From Actinokineospora bangkokensis (GTDB lineage: Bacteria; Actinomycetota; Actinomycetes; Mycobacteriales; Pseudonocardiaceae), in contig NZ_MKQR01000026.1 of assembly GCF_001940455.1 (NCBI RefSeq), positions 136,668 to 191,093 of the forward strand: a stretch of DNA of 54,426 nt, in the 5' to 3' direction. Shown one piece after another: positions 1-9,031 of this stretch. The notes below the pieces were generated by a model, which made no database searches, was not told where the DNA came from, and was given only the letters and a program-made list of their open reading frames with translations. Both the position numbers and the translations under genes were made by a program. Positions within the stretch are counted from its first letter, which is position 1. Each line of letters starts with the position of its first letter.

Positions 1-1
1 G

Positions 2-892
<891 letters not shown>

Positions 893-968
893 TCCCCCGT
901 GGCAGAGCGCGATTCGGGCGGACCGGACAGCGGCCGCTCCCTATGGCGCGGACCACGTCCAGTCTGGA

Positions 969-974
969 TAGACT
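969..974 (+). promoter_or_regulatory. -10 hexamer TAGACT, leaderless promoter of first GtrA gene
   Basis: TAGACT ends 8 nt before ATG 983. No Shine-Dalgarno sequence precedes the ATG, so transcription probably starts at or next to the start codon. Confidence 0.55.
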
Positions 975-982
975 CCGCCGTC

Positions 983-1525
983 ATGGCCGTCCTGGAGAAC
1001 GTGCTCGCCCGTGTCCCGGCACCGGCGCGGGCCTTCCTGCGCAAGCACCGCGACATGTTCAAGTTCGCGGTTGTGGGCGGCATTTGCTTCGTTGTCACCA
1101 ATGCGGTGAACTACGCCTTGAAATTGACCGTGCTCAACAAGAACCCGGTCACCGCGCTGGGCATCGCGGTCATCATCGCCACCATCGTGTCCTACGTGCT
1201 CAACCGCGAGTGGTCCTTCCGCGAGCGCGGCGGCCGCGAGCGCAGGCACGAGGCGGCGCTGTTCTTCCTCATCAGCGGCATCGGCGTCGGCGTCAACGCG
1301 CTGCCGCTGGCGATCTCGCGCTACGTGCTGCACCTGCAGGTGCCCGAGGTGGGCCTGGTGACCCAGGAGGTCGCCGACTTCGTCTCCGGCATCATCATCG
1401 GCACCCTGATCACCATGGTGTTCCGCTGGTGGGCGTTCAAGAAGTGGGTGTTCCCCGACGCCGAGGCCAGGGTCCGCCCGCTGCGCTCGGTGCCCGCGGG
1501 CGGCGGCGACGAGCGGGCGGCCTGA
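983..1525 (+). CDS. GtrA family membrane protein (copy 1)
   Basis: This is a 180-residue protein with four predicted membrane helices (the first in FKFAVVGGICFVVTNAVNYA). It carries the GtrA signature: FAVVGG near the first helix, YVLNREWSF after the second helix, and a C-terminal FRWWAFKKWVF. GtrA proteins are small inner-membrane proteins thought to help move polyprenyl-phosphate-linked sugars across the membrane for wall or glycolipid modification. The ATG at 983 is chosen because the family homology starts there and a TAGACT hexamer sits 8 nt upstream. The in-frame extension to 899 has no ribosome binding site. The next gene is a paralogue on the same strand. Confidence 0.85.
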   Translation: MAVLENVLARVPAPARAFLRKHRDMFKFAVVGGICFVVTNAVNYALKLTVLNKNPVTALGIAVIIATIVSYVLNREWSFRERGGRERRHEAALFFLISGIGVGVNALPLAISRYVLHLQVPEVGLVTQEVADFVSGIIIGTLITMVFRWWAFKKWVFPDAEARVRPLRSVPAGGGDERAA

Positions 1526-1536
1526 CCAGCGCTGCG

Positions 1537-1542
1537 TAGACT
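1537..1542 (+). promoter_or_regulatory. -10 hexamer TAGACT, leaderless promoter of second GtrA gene
   Basis: It is the same hexamer as before copy 1 and ends 6 nt before GTG 1549. It supports independent leaderless transcription of the second copy. Confidence 0.55.
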
Positions 1543-1548
1543 GCGCCG

Positions 1549-2046
1549 GTGACCGTCGTCGACTCCGTCCTCGGCCTGCTGCCGCCCCCGCTGCGCAGGC
1601 TGGCGATCAAGCACCGGGAGCTGCTGAAGTTCGCGGTCGTCGGCGGCACGACCTTCCTCATCGACAACGGCATCTGGTACGTGCTCAAGCTGACCGTGCT
1701 GGCCGAGAAGCCGATCACCGCCAAGGCGATCGCGATCATCGTCGCCACCATCGCCTCCTACGTGCTCAACCGCGAGTGGTCCTTCCGCACCCGCGGCGGC
1801 CGGGAGCGCCACCACGAGGCGGCGCTGTTCTTCCTCATCAGCGCGGGCGGGGTGGCGATCAACCTGGTGCCGCCGTACGTGTCCCGCTACGTGCTCGACC
1901 TGGAGGTCCCGCACGTCAGCCGGGCCGTGCAGGAGATCGCGGACTTCGCCAGCGGGTCGGTGATCGGCATGGTGCTGGCGATGTTCTTCCGCTTCTGGGG
2001 CTTCCGCAAGTGGGTCTTCCCCGACGAGCTGGGCCAGCGCCGCTGA
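1549..2046 (+). CDS. GtrA family membrane protein (copy 2)
   Basis: This 165-residue paralogue of the preceding gene shares near-identical blocks (KFAVVGG, IVATIASYVLNREWSF, RGGRERHHEAALFFLIS, FGFRKWVFPDE-like tail) and has four predicted membrane helices. Its likely role is lipid-linked sugar translocation, by family analogy. The GTG start is set by the TAGACT hexamer 6 nt upstream and by alignment with copy 1. It ends 12 nt before the convergent sensor kinase gene. The pair is a tandem duplication, and differences in the loops may reflect different sugar carriers. Confidence 0.87.
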   Translation: MTVVDSVLGLLPPPLRRLAIKHRELLKFAVVGGTTFLIDNGIWYVLKLTVLAEKPITAKAIAIIVATIASYVLNREWSFRTRGGRERHHEAALFFLISAGGVAINLVPPYVSRYVLDLEVPHVSRAVQEIADFASGSVIGMVLAMFFRFWGFRKWVFPDELGQRR

Positions 2047-2058
2047 CCCCGCGCCCGG

Positions 2059-3345
2059 TCAGCGCGGCGAGCGCTCCGCGGGCCACTTGACCCCGCGCAC
2101 GTTGTCCGCGCGCGGCACCGGCAGGAACACCGAGAACGTGGGCGGCCGGGCGGTCGACAGCTCCAGCCTGCCGCCGTCGGAGTCCACCAGGGCCCGCGCC
2201 AGCGCCAGCCCCAGGCCGGTCGACCCGGCGCCGGACACGCCCCGGTCGAAGATGTGCGGCGCCAGCTCGTCGGGCACCCCCGACCCCGCGTCGGACACCT
2301 CGATCACCACCGAGTCGGCGGGGCCGCCGCCGCGCGCGGTCAGCGTCACCGGCCCAGCGCCGTGGCGCAGGGCGTTGTCCAGCAGCACGCCGATCGCCTC
2401 CCGCAGGCGCGCCGGGGTGACCCTGGCCAGCAGCCCGGGGGTGAGCCGCAGCCGCAGCGCCCGGCCCTCGGCGCGGAACAGCGCCCGCCACTCCTCGCCC
2501 AGCCCGGACAGCTCCTGGCCCAGGTCCACCGGCTCGGCGCCGACCGCCCTGGCCTCGCGCGCCGCGGCCAGCAGCTCGTCGAGCACGTCGGCCAGCCGCT
2601 CGGCCTGGTGCAGGGCCTCCTCGGCCTCCTGCGCGGTGTCGGCGTCGGTGGCGGTGGTCAGCGCCTCCAGCCGCAGCTGCAACGCGGTGAGCCTGCTGCG
2701 CAGCTGGTGCGACACGTCGCCCACCAGGTCGCGCTCGCGCTGCACCAGCTGGGCCAGCGCGGTGGCGGAGGCGTCCAGCGCCTCGGCCACCATGTCCAGC
2801 TCGTGCAGGTCGTAGCGGGCCCGGTCCAGGCGGAAGTCGCCCGCGCCGAGCCGGGTGGCCCGCTCCGCCACGTGCCGCAGCGGCTGGGCCAGGCGGCGGG
2901 CGGTCACCATGGCCACCACGGTGCCCACCGCGATGGTCAGCACCACCACCAGCGACACCAGCACCGCCACCTGGGTCTGGCGGGTGCGCATCGGCCCGGC
3001 GTCGAGCAGCAGCCGCACCTTGCCCTGGTTGACGATCGGGATGTCCTCGGTGGTGAGCATGTCCTCGACCAGCTCGGCGCCGTAGCTGATCTCCCCGTCG
3101 CCGGGGATGGTGACGATCAGCCGCCCGCCCGGCGGCACCGCCAGCTCGACCTTGGACAGGTCGATGCGGTTGCCGTGGGCGATCTCGTCGTCGAGGGTGT
3201 AGGCGATCTGCTGGCCGCGGGCCTGCAGGTCCTCCTTGGTCAGGCTCTCCACGACCTCCAGGGCGGTGTAGCCGAGCGGGATGCCCAGCGCGCAGGCGGT
3301 GACGGTGACCGCGAGCAGGATCGCGAGCAGGATCCGGCGCCGCAT
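2059..3345 (-). CDS. Two-component sensor histidine kinase
   Basis: This 428-residue membrane kinase has TM1 at about residues 5-25, a ~100-residue extracytoplasmic sensor segment, and TM2 at about 126-148. A HAMP region follows (~150-200). The HisKA dimerisation helix has phosphoacceptor His213 in VSHQLRS. The ATPase domain has the N-box LLDNALRHG (Asn324), the G1 box SDAGSGVP and the G2 box GSTGLGLALA. Its ATG lies 1 nt after the stop codon of the upstream response regulator, so the two are co-transcribed and form a cognate pair. The small sensor domain probably senses an envelope signal. The stimulus cannot be inferred. Confidence 0.93.
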   Translation of the reverse strand: MRRRILLAILLAVTVTACALGIPLGYTALEVVESLTKEDLQARGQQIAYTLDDEIAHGNRIDLSKVELAVPPGGRLIVTIPGDGEISYGAELVEDMLTTEDIPIVNQGKVRLLLDAGPMRTRQTQVAVLVSLVVVLTIAVGTVVAMVTARRLAQPLRHVAERATRLGAGDFRLDRARYDLHELDMVAEALDASATALAQLVQRERDLVGDVSHQLRSRLTALQLRLEALTTATDADTAQEAEEALHQAERLADVLDELLAAAREARAVGAEPVDLGQELSGLGEEWRALFRAEGRALRLRLTPGLLARVTPARLREAIGVLLDNALRHGAGPVTLTARGGGPADSVVIEVSDAGSGVPDELAPHIFDRGVSGAGSTGLGLALARALVDSDGGRLELSTARPPTFSVFLPVPRADNVRGVKWPAERSPR

Positions 3346-3346
3346 G

Positions 3347-4021
3347 TCACTCCGCGTTGAAGCGGAACCCGACGCCCCGCACGGTCGCGATGCGCCGCTC
3401 GGTCGAGCGCGGCCCGCCCTCGCCCAGCTTGCGGCGCAGCCAGGACATGTGCATGTCCAGGGTCTTCGACGTCTTGAGCTCCGGGTCGCTCCACACCTCG
3501 GTGAGGATCTCCTCCCTGGTCACCACCTGCCCGGCGCGCTGGATGAGCACCCGCAGCAGCTCGAACTCCTTGTTCGCCAGGGTGATCTCCTGGCCGTCGA
3601 CGGTCACCACCCGCGCGGCCAGGTCCATCCGCACCCCGTTGACGTCGATCGCCCCCGGGGCCTGGCGGCGCAGCAGCGCCCGGATCCTGGCCAGCAGCTC
3701 GGCCAGCCGGAACGGCTTGGCCACGTAGTCGTCGGCACCGGCGTCGAGGCCGACGACGAAGTCGACCTCGTCGGCGCGGGCGGTCAGCATCAGCACCGGG
3801 ATGCCCCGGCCCGCCGCGCGCAGCCGCCTGCACACGTCCAACCCGTCCAGACCGGGCAGCCCCAGGTCCAGGACCAGCAGGTCGGGCACGCCGGTGGACG
3901 CGGTGTCCAGCGCGCTCTGGCCGTCGGAGACCACCTGCACCTCGTAGCCCTCCCGGTGCAGCGCCCGGGAGAGCGGATCAGCGATGGCCGCGTCGTCCTC
4001 GGCCAGCAGCACCACACTCAC
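3347..4021 (-). CDS. OmpR/PhoB-family response regulator
   Basis: This 224-residue regulator has an N-terminal receiver domain with the acidic pair E8/D9/D10, phosphoacceptor Asp52 in LLVLDLGLPG, a conserved Thr in LMLTARAD and a conserved Lys in AKPF. A linker leads to a C-terminal winged helix of the Trans_reg_C type ending VRGVGFRFNAE. It is the first gene of an operon with the kinase 1 nt downstream. The GTG start is preceded by a TACGCT hexamer 7 nt away, suggesting a leaderless mRNA. It is divergent from the HisN-like gene. The targets are unknown. Confidence 0.94.
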   Translation of the reverse strand: MSVVLLAEDDAAIADPLSRALHREGYEVQVVSDGQSALDTASTGVPDLLVLDLGLPGLDGLDVCRRLRAAGRGIPVLMLTARADEVDFVVGLDAGADDYVAKPFRLAELLARIRALLRRQAPGAIDVNGVRMDLAARVVTVDGQEITLANKEFELLRVLIQRAGQVVTREEILTEVWSDPELKTSKTLDMHMSWLRRKLGEGGPRSTERRIATVRGVGFRFNAE

Positions 4022-4028
4022 GTCCGAC

Positions 4029-4034
4029 AGCGTA
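4029..4034 (-). promoter_or_regulatory. -10 hexamer TACGCT, leaderless promoter of the two-component operon
   Basis: Read on the minus strand, TACGCT ends 7 nt before GTG 4021. The 33-nt divergent gap to the HisN-like gene must hold both promoters. Confidence 0.55.
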
Positions 4035-4054
4035 GGCGTGGCAGAGTCGCGCCC

Positions 4055-4825
4055 GTGTCACGCGACCTCACTTGCGCCCTCCGGCTGGCCGACACCGCCG
4101 ACGCCATCACCCGTTCGCGCTTCCGGGCGGGCGACCTCGCCGTCACCCGCAAGCCCGACCGGACCCCGGTCACCGACGCCGACACCGCGGTCGAGGACGC
4201 CATCCGCGCCGTGCTCGCCGAGGAGCACCCGGGGGACGTCGTGGCCGGTGAGGAGCGCGGCGGCGAGGTCGGCGCGGGCCGCACGTGGGTGCTCGACCCC
4301 ATCGACGGCACGAAGAACTTCCTGCGCGGGGTCCCGGCCTGGGCGACCCTGATCGCCCTGGTGGTCGACGGCGCCCCGGTGGTGGGCGTGGTCAGCGCCC
4401 CGGCCCTGGGCAAGCGCTGGTGGGCCGCCCGCGGCGCGGGCGCCTGGGTCTCCGACGGCGGGCAGGAGCGCCGGATCGGCGTGTCCGGGGTGGGCGAGCT
4501 GGGCGACGCGTACCTGTCGACGACGCACCTGGGCACCTGGGTGGAGCACCACTCCCGCGAGCGGTACCTGGCGCTGGTGGACGCGTGCTGGGAGAACCGG
4601 GCCTTCGGCGACTTCTGGCAGCACTGCCTGGTGGCCGAGGGCGCGATCGACCTGGCCGCCGAGCCGATCGTCAACCCCTGGGACGTGGCGGCGGTGCAGG
4701 TCGTCGTCGAGGAGGCGGGCGGGCGCTTCACCGACCTGGGCGGCGCCGCCCGCTTCGACGGGGGCAACGCGCTGTCGTCGAACGGGCTGCTGCACGACGC
4801 CGCGCTGGAGGTCCTGCGGGGCTGA
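4055..4825 (+). CDS. hisN: HisN-type histidinol-phosphatase / inositol monophosphatase family protein
   Basis: This 256-residue magnesium-dependent phosphatase of the IMPase superfamily shows the metal-binding motifs: GEERGG (first Glu), WVLDPIDGTKNF (the DPIDGT signature) and the C-terminal NPWDVAAVQVVVEEAGG. Actinobacterial family members of this length with this DPIDGTKNFLRG text act as histidinol-phosphate phosphatase in histidine synthesis. Inositol-phosphate activity cannot be excluded from sequence. The GTG start at 4055 gives the usual N-terminus (LRLADTADAITRSRF). The possible upstream extension overlaps the divergent regulator and is not credible. No other his gene lies nearby, as is common for hisN. 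Confidence 0.85.
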   Translation: MSRDLTCALRLADTADAITRSRFRAGDLAVTRKPDRTPVTDADTAVEDAIRAVLAEEHPGDVVAGEERGGEVGAGRTWVLDPIDGTKNFLRGVPAWATLIALVVDGAPVVGVVSAPALGKRWWAARGAGAWVSDGGQERRIGVSGVGELGDAYLSTTHLGTWVEHHSRERYLALVDACWENRAFGDFWQHCLVAEGAIDLAAEPIVNPWDVAAVQVVVEEAGGRFTDLGGAARFDGGNALSSNGLLHDAALEVLRG

Positions 4826-4835
4826 GGCCGGACGG

Positions 4836-5246
4836 CTAGGGCGCGCCCTGCACCGGCACGGCGGCCGTGGGCGCGGAGGCGACCTCGTCCTCCACCGCCG
4901 CCACGGCGGCCACCGCCTCGGCGGACGGGCCGGCGGTCGGCTCGGCCTGGGCGGGCGGCCCGGCCTCGGTGGACGGCTCGGCGGCGGGGAGGACCCCCAC
5001 CACCCCCCGCAGCACCTGCGACCAGGTCAACCGGCCGAACAGGTAGTGGCAGGCCACCTGCTCGCTGCTGAACCGCGCCCAGTCGTACCGGTTGCCCTGC
5101 TCGCGCCAGAAGACCTCCCAGCCCGGGGTGCCCTCGTCCGCGGTCGGGACCAGGCACCAGCGGTGGTCCGCCTCGACGCCGATGGAGACGATGGTCGGCG
5201 GGACCCCGATGGCGGGCAGGAGGTCGAGGATCGTCGTGCTGTTCAC
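4836..5246 (-). CDS. Putative immunity protein for the TNT-domain toxin
   Basis: This is a 136-residue acidic protein of no family that I recognise. The first ~85 residues look like a small globular domain rich in aromatic residues (HRWCLVPTADEG, WEVFWREQGNRYDW, ACHYLFGRLTWSQ). The last ~50 residues are an Ala/Pro/Glu-rich tail of low complexity. Its GTG start overlaps the toxin stop codon in a GTGA tetranucleotide, so translation is coupled. Placement immediately 3' of a C-terminal toxin domain is the usual position of the cognate immunity gene, by analogy with IFT, which neutralises M. tuberculosis TNT. The function is inferred from position, not from similarity. The upstream in-frame extension is only a shadow of the toxin gene. 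Confidence 0.72.
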   Translation of the reverse strand: MNSTTILDLLPAIGVPPTIVSIGVEADHRWCLVPTADEGTPGWEVFWREQGNRYDWARFSSEQVACHYLFGRLTWSQVLRGVVGVLPAAEPSTEAGPPAQAEPTAGPSAEAVAAVAAVEDEVASAPTAAVPVQGAP

Positions 5247-7891
5247 GCCGCGGTCTCCGGGGAGTCGGGGACGGCCGGGAGGTCGTCGGGGGTGATCTCC
5301 TGGAGGTACCCCAGGGCGATGAGGTCGGCGGCGGGGTGGGTGGCGCGGTAGCGCTCGGCGCCACCGGGCTGGGCGAACCAGGGCGCCGACACGCCCCGCC
5401 AGACCGGGAGGGGGCGCAGGACGCGGTAGCGGTGGTACCCCGCGCTGAGGTGGGTCGGGGGCAGGGAGCGGCGGGCGAAGGGGGTGCCGTCCGCGCTGAA
5501 CACGCGGCCCTCCGGGGTGCCGAACCGGTCGACGACGGTGCCGGGGTCCAGCACCTCGGGCAACCCCGCCTCCGCGCAGCCCTCGGGGAACACCCCCGCC
5601 GGGGGCCAGGCGAACTCGGTGGCGTCCTCGCTGCCCGGCTCGTGCGGGCGCACCAGGAAGCGGCGGTCCCAGTCGCGCTCGTGCTGCCCGCCGAGGGGGT
5701 CGTGGTCGGTGGCCAGGTGCGGGGCCTCGGCGCCGTCGAACTGCCCGGGGTCGCTGACCCTGGTCGACAGGTCGACCAGGTCGGAGCGGGGGTGGTCGCC
5801 GGGGGCGAAGCGACCGGCGCAGTCCAGCTCGGCGGGCGGCGCGGCGAGCTGGCGGGCCGGTTCGGGGGACGCCACCGGCATGTGGCCGATGGGGAACATG
5901 GCCACCAGGAAGGCGGTGAACTCCGGGTCGCCTGCCCGGCCCGCCGCGCGCGGCAGCGGTGCCGCGGGCTGCATGCCCGCGGGGGTGCCGGGGGTCTGCG
6001 GGGCCGAGCCCGCGAGCCTGCCGCCGAGCAGGTCCGCGACCCGGCTCTGGCGCGCCTCGTCCGGGCTCGGCGGGACCTGGCCCGCGAGGGTGCCCTGGAT
6101 GCCCATGCCGACGGCCACCACGCCGCCGACCTCGTCCTTGCGGGCGTGCGGGGCCTCGGCCCTGTCCTGGGTGCTCTTGGTGCCCTGCTTGTTCTCGGTG
6201 GCGGTGGTCGCCGGGTCGGCGCCCGCCTGCCTGCCGCCGGTGGTGGCGGACCCGGACGACCCCGCCCCCGCCGCGACCTTGGCGCCGGGCTCGGTCCGGT
6301 TGCCCGGGGCGTCCGAGCGGCCGCCGCCCGCGGCACCGCCGCCGGGGCCACCCGCGACCGGGGCGCCCGGCACGACACCGCCCACCGGGGCCGCGGGCTT
6401 GGCGGCGACGGCCGCCGCACCCGCCGCCGGGGCGGCCGCGGCCGGGGGACCACCGGGGACGGGTCCGTTGCCGCCGCTGACGTAGTTGCCGACGTTCTGC
6501 TGCACCTGCTGCGCCGCTCCCGCCGCGGCGCCGGGGACGGCCCCCGCGGCGGAGCCCGCGGCCGGGGCCTGCGCGCCCGCCGACGCGGCGGGGGCGTCGA
6601 GCACGGCGGCGGACGCCGCCTGCACGGAGTCGTGGTGGACGGGCAGGTCGACCAGCGGCGCGCCCGCGCCCCCGCCGCCGGGCAGGTGGGACACGACCTG
6701 GCCGGGCAGGTCGGTCACCGCGCCGGGCAGGTCGGTGATCGGGTGGCCGCCGGGAGCGGGCGCGGCGGGGCCGTGGCCGCCCGCGGGACCGCCGCCCGGG
6801 TGCCCGCCGGGCCCACCGGGGCCGCCGCCGGGGTTGAGCGCGTCGTGCACGGCGTGCTGCACGCCCTGGTTGGCCTGGTGGCCGGTCTGGGCGACCTGGT
6901 CCACCACGTGCGCCACGCCGTCGAGCGGGCCGCGCCCCGGCGGCGCGCCGGTGAGCCCGCCGACCGCGTCGGAGACGCCGTGCACGGCGTTCGAGGCGCC
7001 GTGCAACGCGCCGTCGACGACCTGGCCGGTGGCGCCGAGCGCGGCGTCGGCGACGTGGCCCGCCGCGTTGAGCACGCCGCCGAGGAGCCCGCCGTGGCCG
7101 GGTCCGCCGCCGTGGCCCGCCCCGGGCCCGCCCCAGTTCGCGCCCGCGCCCGCGTTCGCGACCTGCTCGGCGGTGGGGCCGTGCGGGGTGAGCGCCTGCG
7201 TGACGCCCTGCACCGCGCCCGCGACGTCGAAGTTCGGCAGGCCCAGCAGCCCGCCGCCGCCGGGGCGCTGCCCGCCCGGCTGGAAGGTGAGCCCGTCGGT
7301 GCCGTGGTTGCCGAACAGGCCGTGGCCCGCGGCGTTGCCCGGCCCCGACGACGTGCCGGGGTGGGTGTTCACGGGGCCGTGGTAGTTGCCCTCGCCGCCG
7401 GTGACGGCGCCGATGAGCGAGGTGGTGATGTGCGCGAGGTTGGCCTTCACCCCCGCGGTGAGGGTCTGGAGCTGGAGCAGCGGGGCGCCGCCACCGCCCG
7501 CGCCCGCGGCGGTGTTGGCCGCGTCGGTCTGCTTGGCCAGGTCGACCAGGGTGCGCACCATGGCGACCTTGGCCTCCCCGATCTGGGTGGCGGCGTGCTC
7601 CAGGGTGTCGGCGTTGGCCGCGCACCGGGTGACCGCGGCGGTCAGGTGCCCGGTGTCCGGCGCCACGAAGCCCGACCAGTGCCTGCGCGCGGCGTCGTTG
7701 GCCTCGCCGGAGAAGGTGGCCAGGGTGGTGCGCGCGGCGCTGTCGGCGTCGCCGGTGAGCGCGCCCATCCGGGTGCCCGCCTCGCGCCAGGCCCCGGCGG
7801 CCTCGCGCATCTTGTCCTCGTCCGCCTCCGGCCACTGGAGGCCGACCAGGGCCGCCAGCGGTCGCAGCACCGCGGGGAGCTCGATGCCCAT
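5243..7891 (-). CDS. CpnT-like type VII secretion polymorphic toxin with C-terminal TNT NAD+-glycohydrolase domain
   Basis: This ~882-residue modular effector has three parts. Residues ~1-165 form a helical WXG100-like/CpnT N-terminal domain (LVGLQWPEADEDKMREAA, AWREAGTRMG). A long Gly/Pro/Ala/His-rich linker spans about 170-640. The C-terminus is a TNT domain. The last ~95 residues show the TNT signatures DRFG, RRSLPP, YHRY and AQPGG, aligning with R757, R780, H792 and Q822 of M. tuberculosis TNT, which hydrolyses NAD+. Start choice: GGAGG lies only 2 nt from the first ATG (7897) but 8 nt from the second (7891). It is third in an operon after EbfC-like and EspC-like genes and is followed by an overlapping immunity candidate. 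Export by an ESX system is inferred, since no ecc genes are in view. Confidence 0.9.
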   Translation of the reverse strand: MGIELPAVLRPLAALVGLQWPEADEDKMREAAGAWREAGTRMGALTGDADSAARTTLATFSGEANDAARRHWSGFVAPDTGHLTAAVTRCAANADTLEHAATQIGEAKVAMVRTLVDLAKQTDAANTAAGAGGGGAPLLQLQTLTAGVKANLAHITTSLIGAVTGGEGNYHGPVNTHPGTSSGPGNAAGHGLFGNHGTDGLTFQPGGQRPGGGGLLGLPNFDVAGAVQGVTQALTPHGPTAEQVANAGAGANWGGPGAGHGGGPGHGGLLGGVLNAAGHVADAALGATGQVVDGALHGASNAVHGVSDAVGGLTGAPPGRGPLDGVAHVVDQVAQTGHQANQGVQHAVHDALNPGGGPGGPGGHPGGGPAGGHGPAAPAPGGHPITDLPGAVTDLPGQVVSHLPGGGGAGAPLVDLPVHHDSVQAASAAVLDAPAASAGAQAPAAGSAAGAVPGAAAGAAQQVQQNVGNYVSGGNGPVPGGPPAAAAPAAGAAAVAAKPAAPVGGVVPGAPVAGGPGGGAAGGGRSDAPGNRTEPGAKVAAGAGSSGSATTGGRQAGADPATTATENKQGTKSTQDRAEAPHARKDEVGGVVAVGMGIQGTLAGQVPPSPDEARQSRVADLLGGRLAGSAPQTPGTPAGMQPAAPLPRAAGRAGDPEFTAFLVAMFPIGHMPVASPEPARQLAAPPAELDCAGRFAPGDHPRSDLVDLSTRVSDPGQFDGAEAPHLATDHDPLGGQHERDWDRRFLVRPHEPGSEDATEFAWPPAGVFPEGCAEAGLPEVLDPGTVVDRFGTPEGRVFSADGTPFARRSLPPTHLSAGYHRYRVLRPLPVWRGVSAPWFAQPGGAERYRATHPAADLIALGYLQEITPDDLPAVPDSPETAA

Positions 7892-7903
7892 CCCCATCCC
7901 CTC

Positions 7904-8224
7904 CTAGGCGTCCGCTGAGCCGATGGTGCGCGCGTTGCCCTCGTCGTCGGCGAGGTACGCGCGGGCGTTGTCGGCGAACCGGCCGCGCACGTCGCCGAGC
8001 TGCCCGGGCAGCGCGCCGAGGGCGCCGAGGGCGGTGTCGGCGGGCGCGGCGTAGGCGGCGGCGAAGCTGCGGCCGATGCTGTCGGTGCCCCAGCAGGCGC
8101 CCAGCGCGCCCAGCACGTCGTCGAGGTCGCGGTGGATGCGGCCCGCCCGCTCCGCGATGCCGTCGAACTGCCCGGCGCGCGCGGCCAGCGCCTCGGCCTC
8201 GGTCTCGAACCCCCCGTGCGGCAT
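7904..8224 (-). CDS. EspC/WXG100-like type VII secretion partner protein
   Basis: This 106-residue all-helical protein has a WGTDSIGRSF turn at about residues 45-54, matching the W..D..G..F pattern of EspC-like/DUF2580 ESX-secreted proteins, between two long helices. Such proteins form helical hairpins that dimerise with, or are co-exported with, the effector. It ends 13 nt before the toxin start and begins by TGATG overlap with the EbfC-like gene. The toxin gene's GGAGG lies in the intervening gap. The longer frame opening at 8548 only mirrors the upstream gene. It probably pairs with the N-terminal domain of the downstream toxin. Confidence 0.82.
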   Translation of the reverse strand: MPHGGFETEAEALAARAGQFDGIAERAGRIHRDLDDVLGALGACWGTDSIGRSFAAAYAAPADTALGALGALPGQLGDVRGRFADNARAYLADDEGNARTIGSADA

Positions 8225-8667
8225 CAGGAACTCCTCGGCGTGTCCGATTCGAGCCAGGTCATGTGCTCGAAGCTGTCGTCGTCCGGTGCGGGGCGCCGCG
8301 GCGGCGCCACCTCGGCCGGGGTGAGGTCGGCGGTGCCGCGCAGCAGCGCCTCGGGGTCGGTGCCCGCGGGCAGCACCGGGGCCACGGCGTGCCCGGCGGC
8401 GCGGGCGGCGAGCGCGTCGGCCGCGGCGGTGGTGCGCACGACCACGTGCGCGAGCTCGGCGGGCCGGTAGCGGCGGTAGGCGCCGTCGGCGATCACCAGG
8501 CCGGTCAGCGCGCCCTGGGCGGAGACGGTGGCGGTGACCATGCCGCACGGGCTGGTCGCGGACTCGCTGATCGCGGCCAGCGCGCGGTGCACCTCAGCGA
8601 GCTGCTCGCGGCTGCGGCGGTAGTCGGCGATCAGCTCCTCGACCTGGGCTGCGTGGTCAGCAACCAC
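8224..8667 (-). CDS. YbaB/EbfC-family protein, first gene of the TNT toxin operon
   Basis: This 147-residue protein has a YbaB-like core: a coiled N-terminal helix (AAQVEELIADYRRSREQLAEVHRALAAI), a beta sheet (GMVTATVSAQGALTGLVIADGAY) and a second helix (AELAHVVVRTTAAADALAAR). A Pro/Asp-rich tail follows. YbaB/EbfC proteins bind DNA, but in actinobacteria a variant regularly precedes WXG100 genes and may instead be an ESX chaperone or partner. The GTG at 8667 is selected because GGAGG lies 5 nt upstream. It overlaps the next gene by one base (TGATG). Confidence 0.82.
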   Translation of the reverse strand: MVADHAAQVEELIADYRRSREQLAEVHRALAAISESATSPCGMVTATVSAQGALTGLVIADGAYRRYRPAELAHVVVRTTAAADALAARAAGHAVAPVLPAGTDPEALLRGTADLTPAEVAPPRRPAPDDDSFEHMTWLESDTPRSS

Positions 8668-9031
8668 GGAGACCTCCGCTGGGTAGTCGGCGCCGGCAGG
8701 GTTCCCGGTCCGGGCTTGGACGGGCGGGCGGCGCCCCCGGTTCCCGCCGGTTCCCGCGCGCGGCGCGCACCCTCGCCAGCACCGCCAGCAGGCGGTCCAG
8801 CCAGCGGTGGCGGCGGCGCGCGCACCCGGCCGCGGCGGGCGGGCGGCGGGCGGGCGCGGGGCGCGCGCGGACCGGCCCGGCGGGCAGGGCACGGCCTGCG
8901 CCGCGGGGGCGACGGGGTTCACCGGGGCGGCGTCGGGGACGCGGGCCGGAGGGGCGCACACCGCGTTGATCGCCGCCACCCGCGCCGCTGTTTCGCCTGC
9001 GCGGGCGCGGGTCAGCCTGCGCGGGCGCGGG
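8668..9031. other. Intergenic region upstream of the TNT toxin operon
   Basis: It holds the ribosome binding site and presumably the promoter of the minus-strand toxin operon, plus the 3' flank of the HMG-CoA lyase-like gene with a 20-bp tandem repeat. Open frames cross it but have no start signals or recognisable protein. I find no convincing -10 element. Confidence 0.5.

Noticed and set aside
5336..7918. 860-codon open frame on the plus strand across the TNT toxin gene
   Set aside because: It is an antisense shadow of the Gly/Pro-rich toxin linker. It has no ribosome binding site and no recognisable domain.
8668..8979. N-terminal extension of the EbfC-like protein or a separate gene
   Set aside because: The extension is low-complexity Arg/Pro/Ala and lies upstream of a good GGAGG-GTG start. 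There is no homology to the YbaB family.
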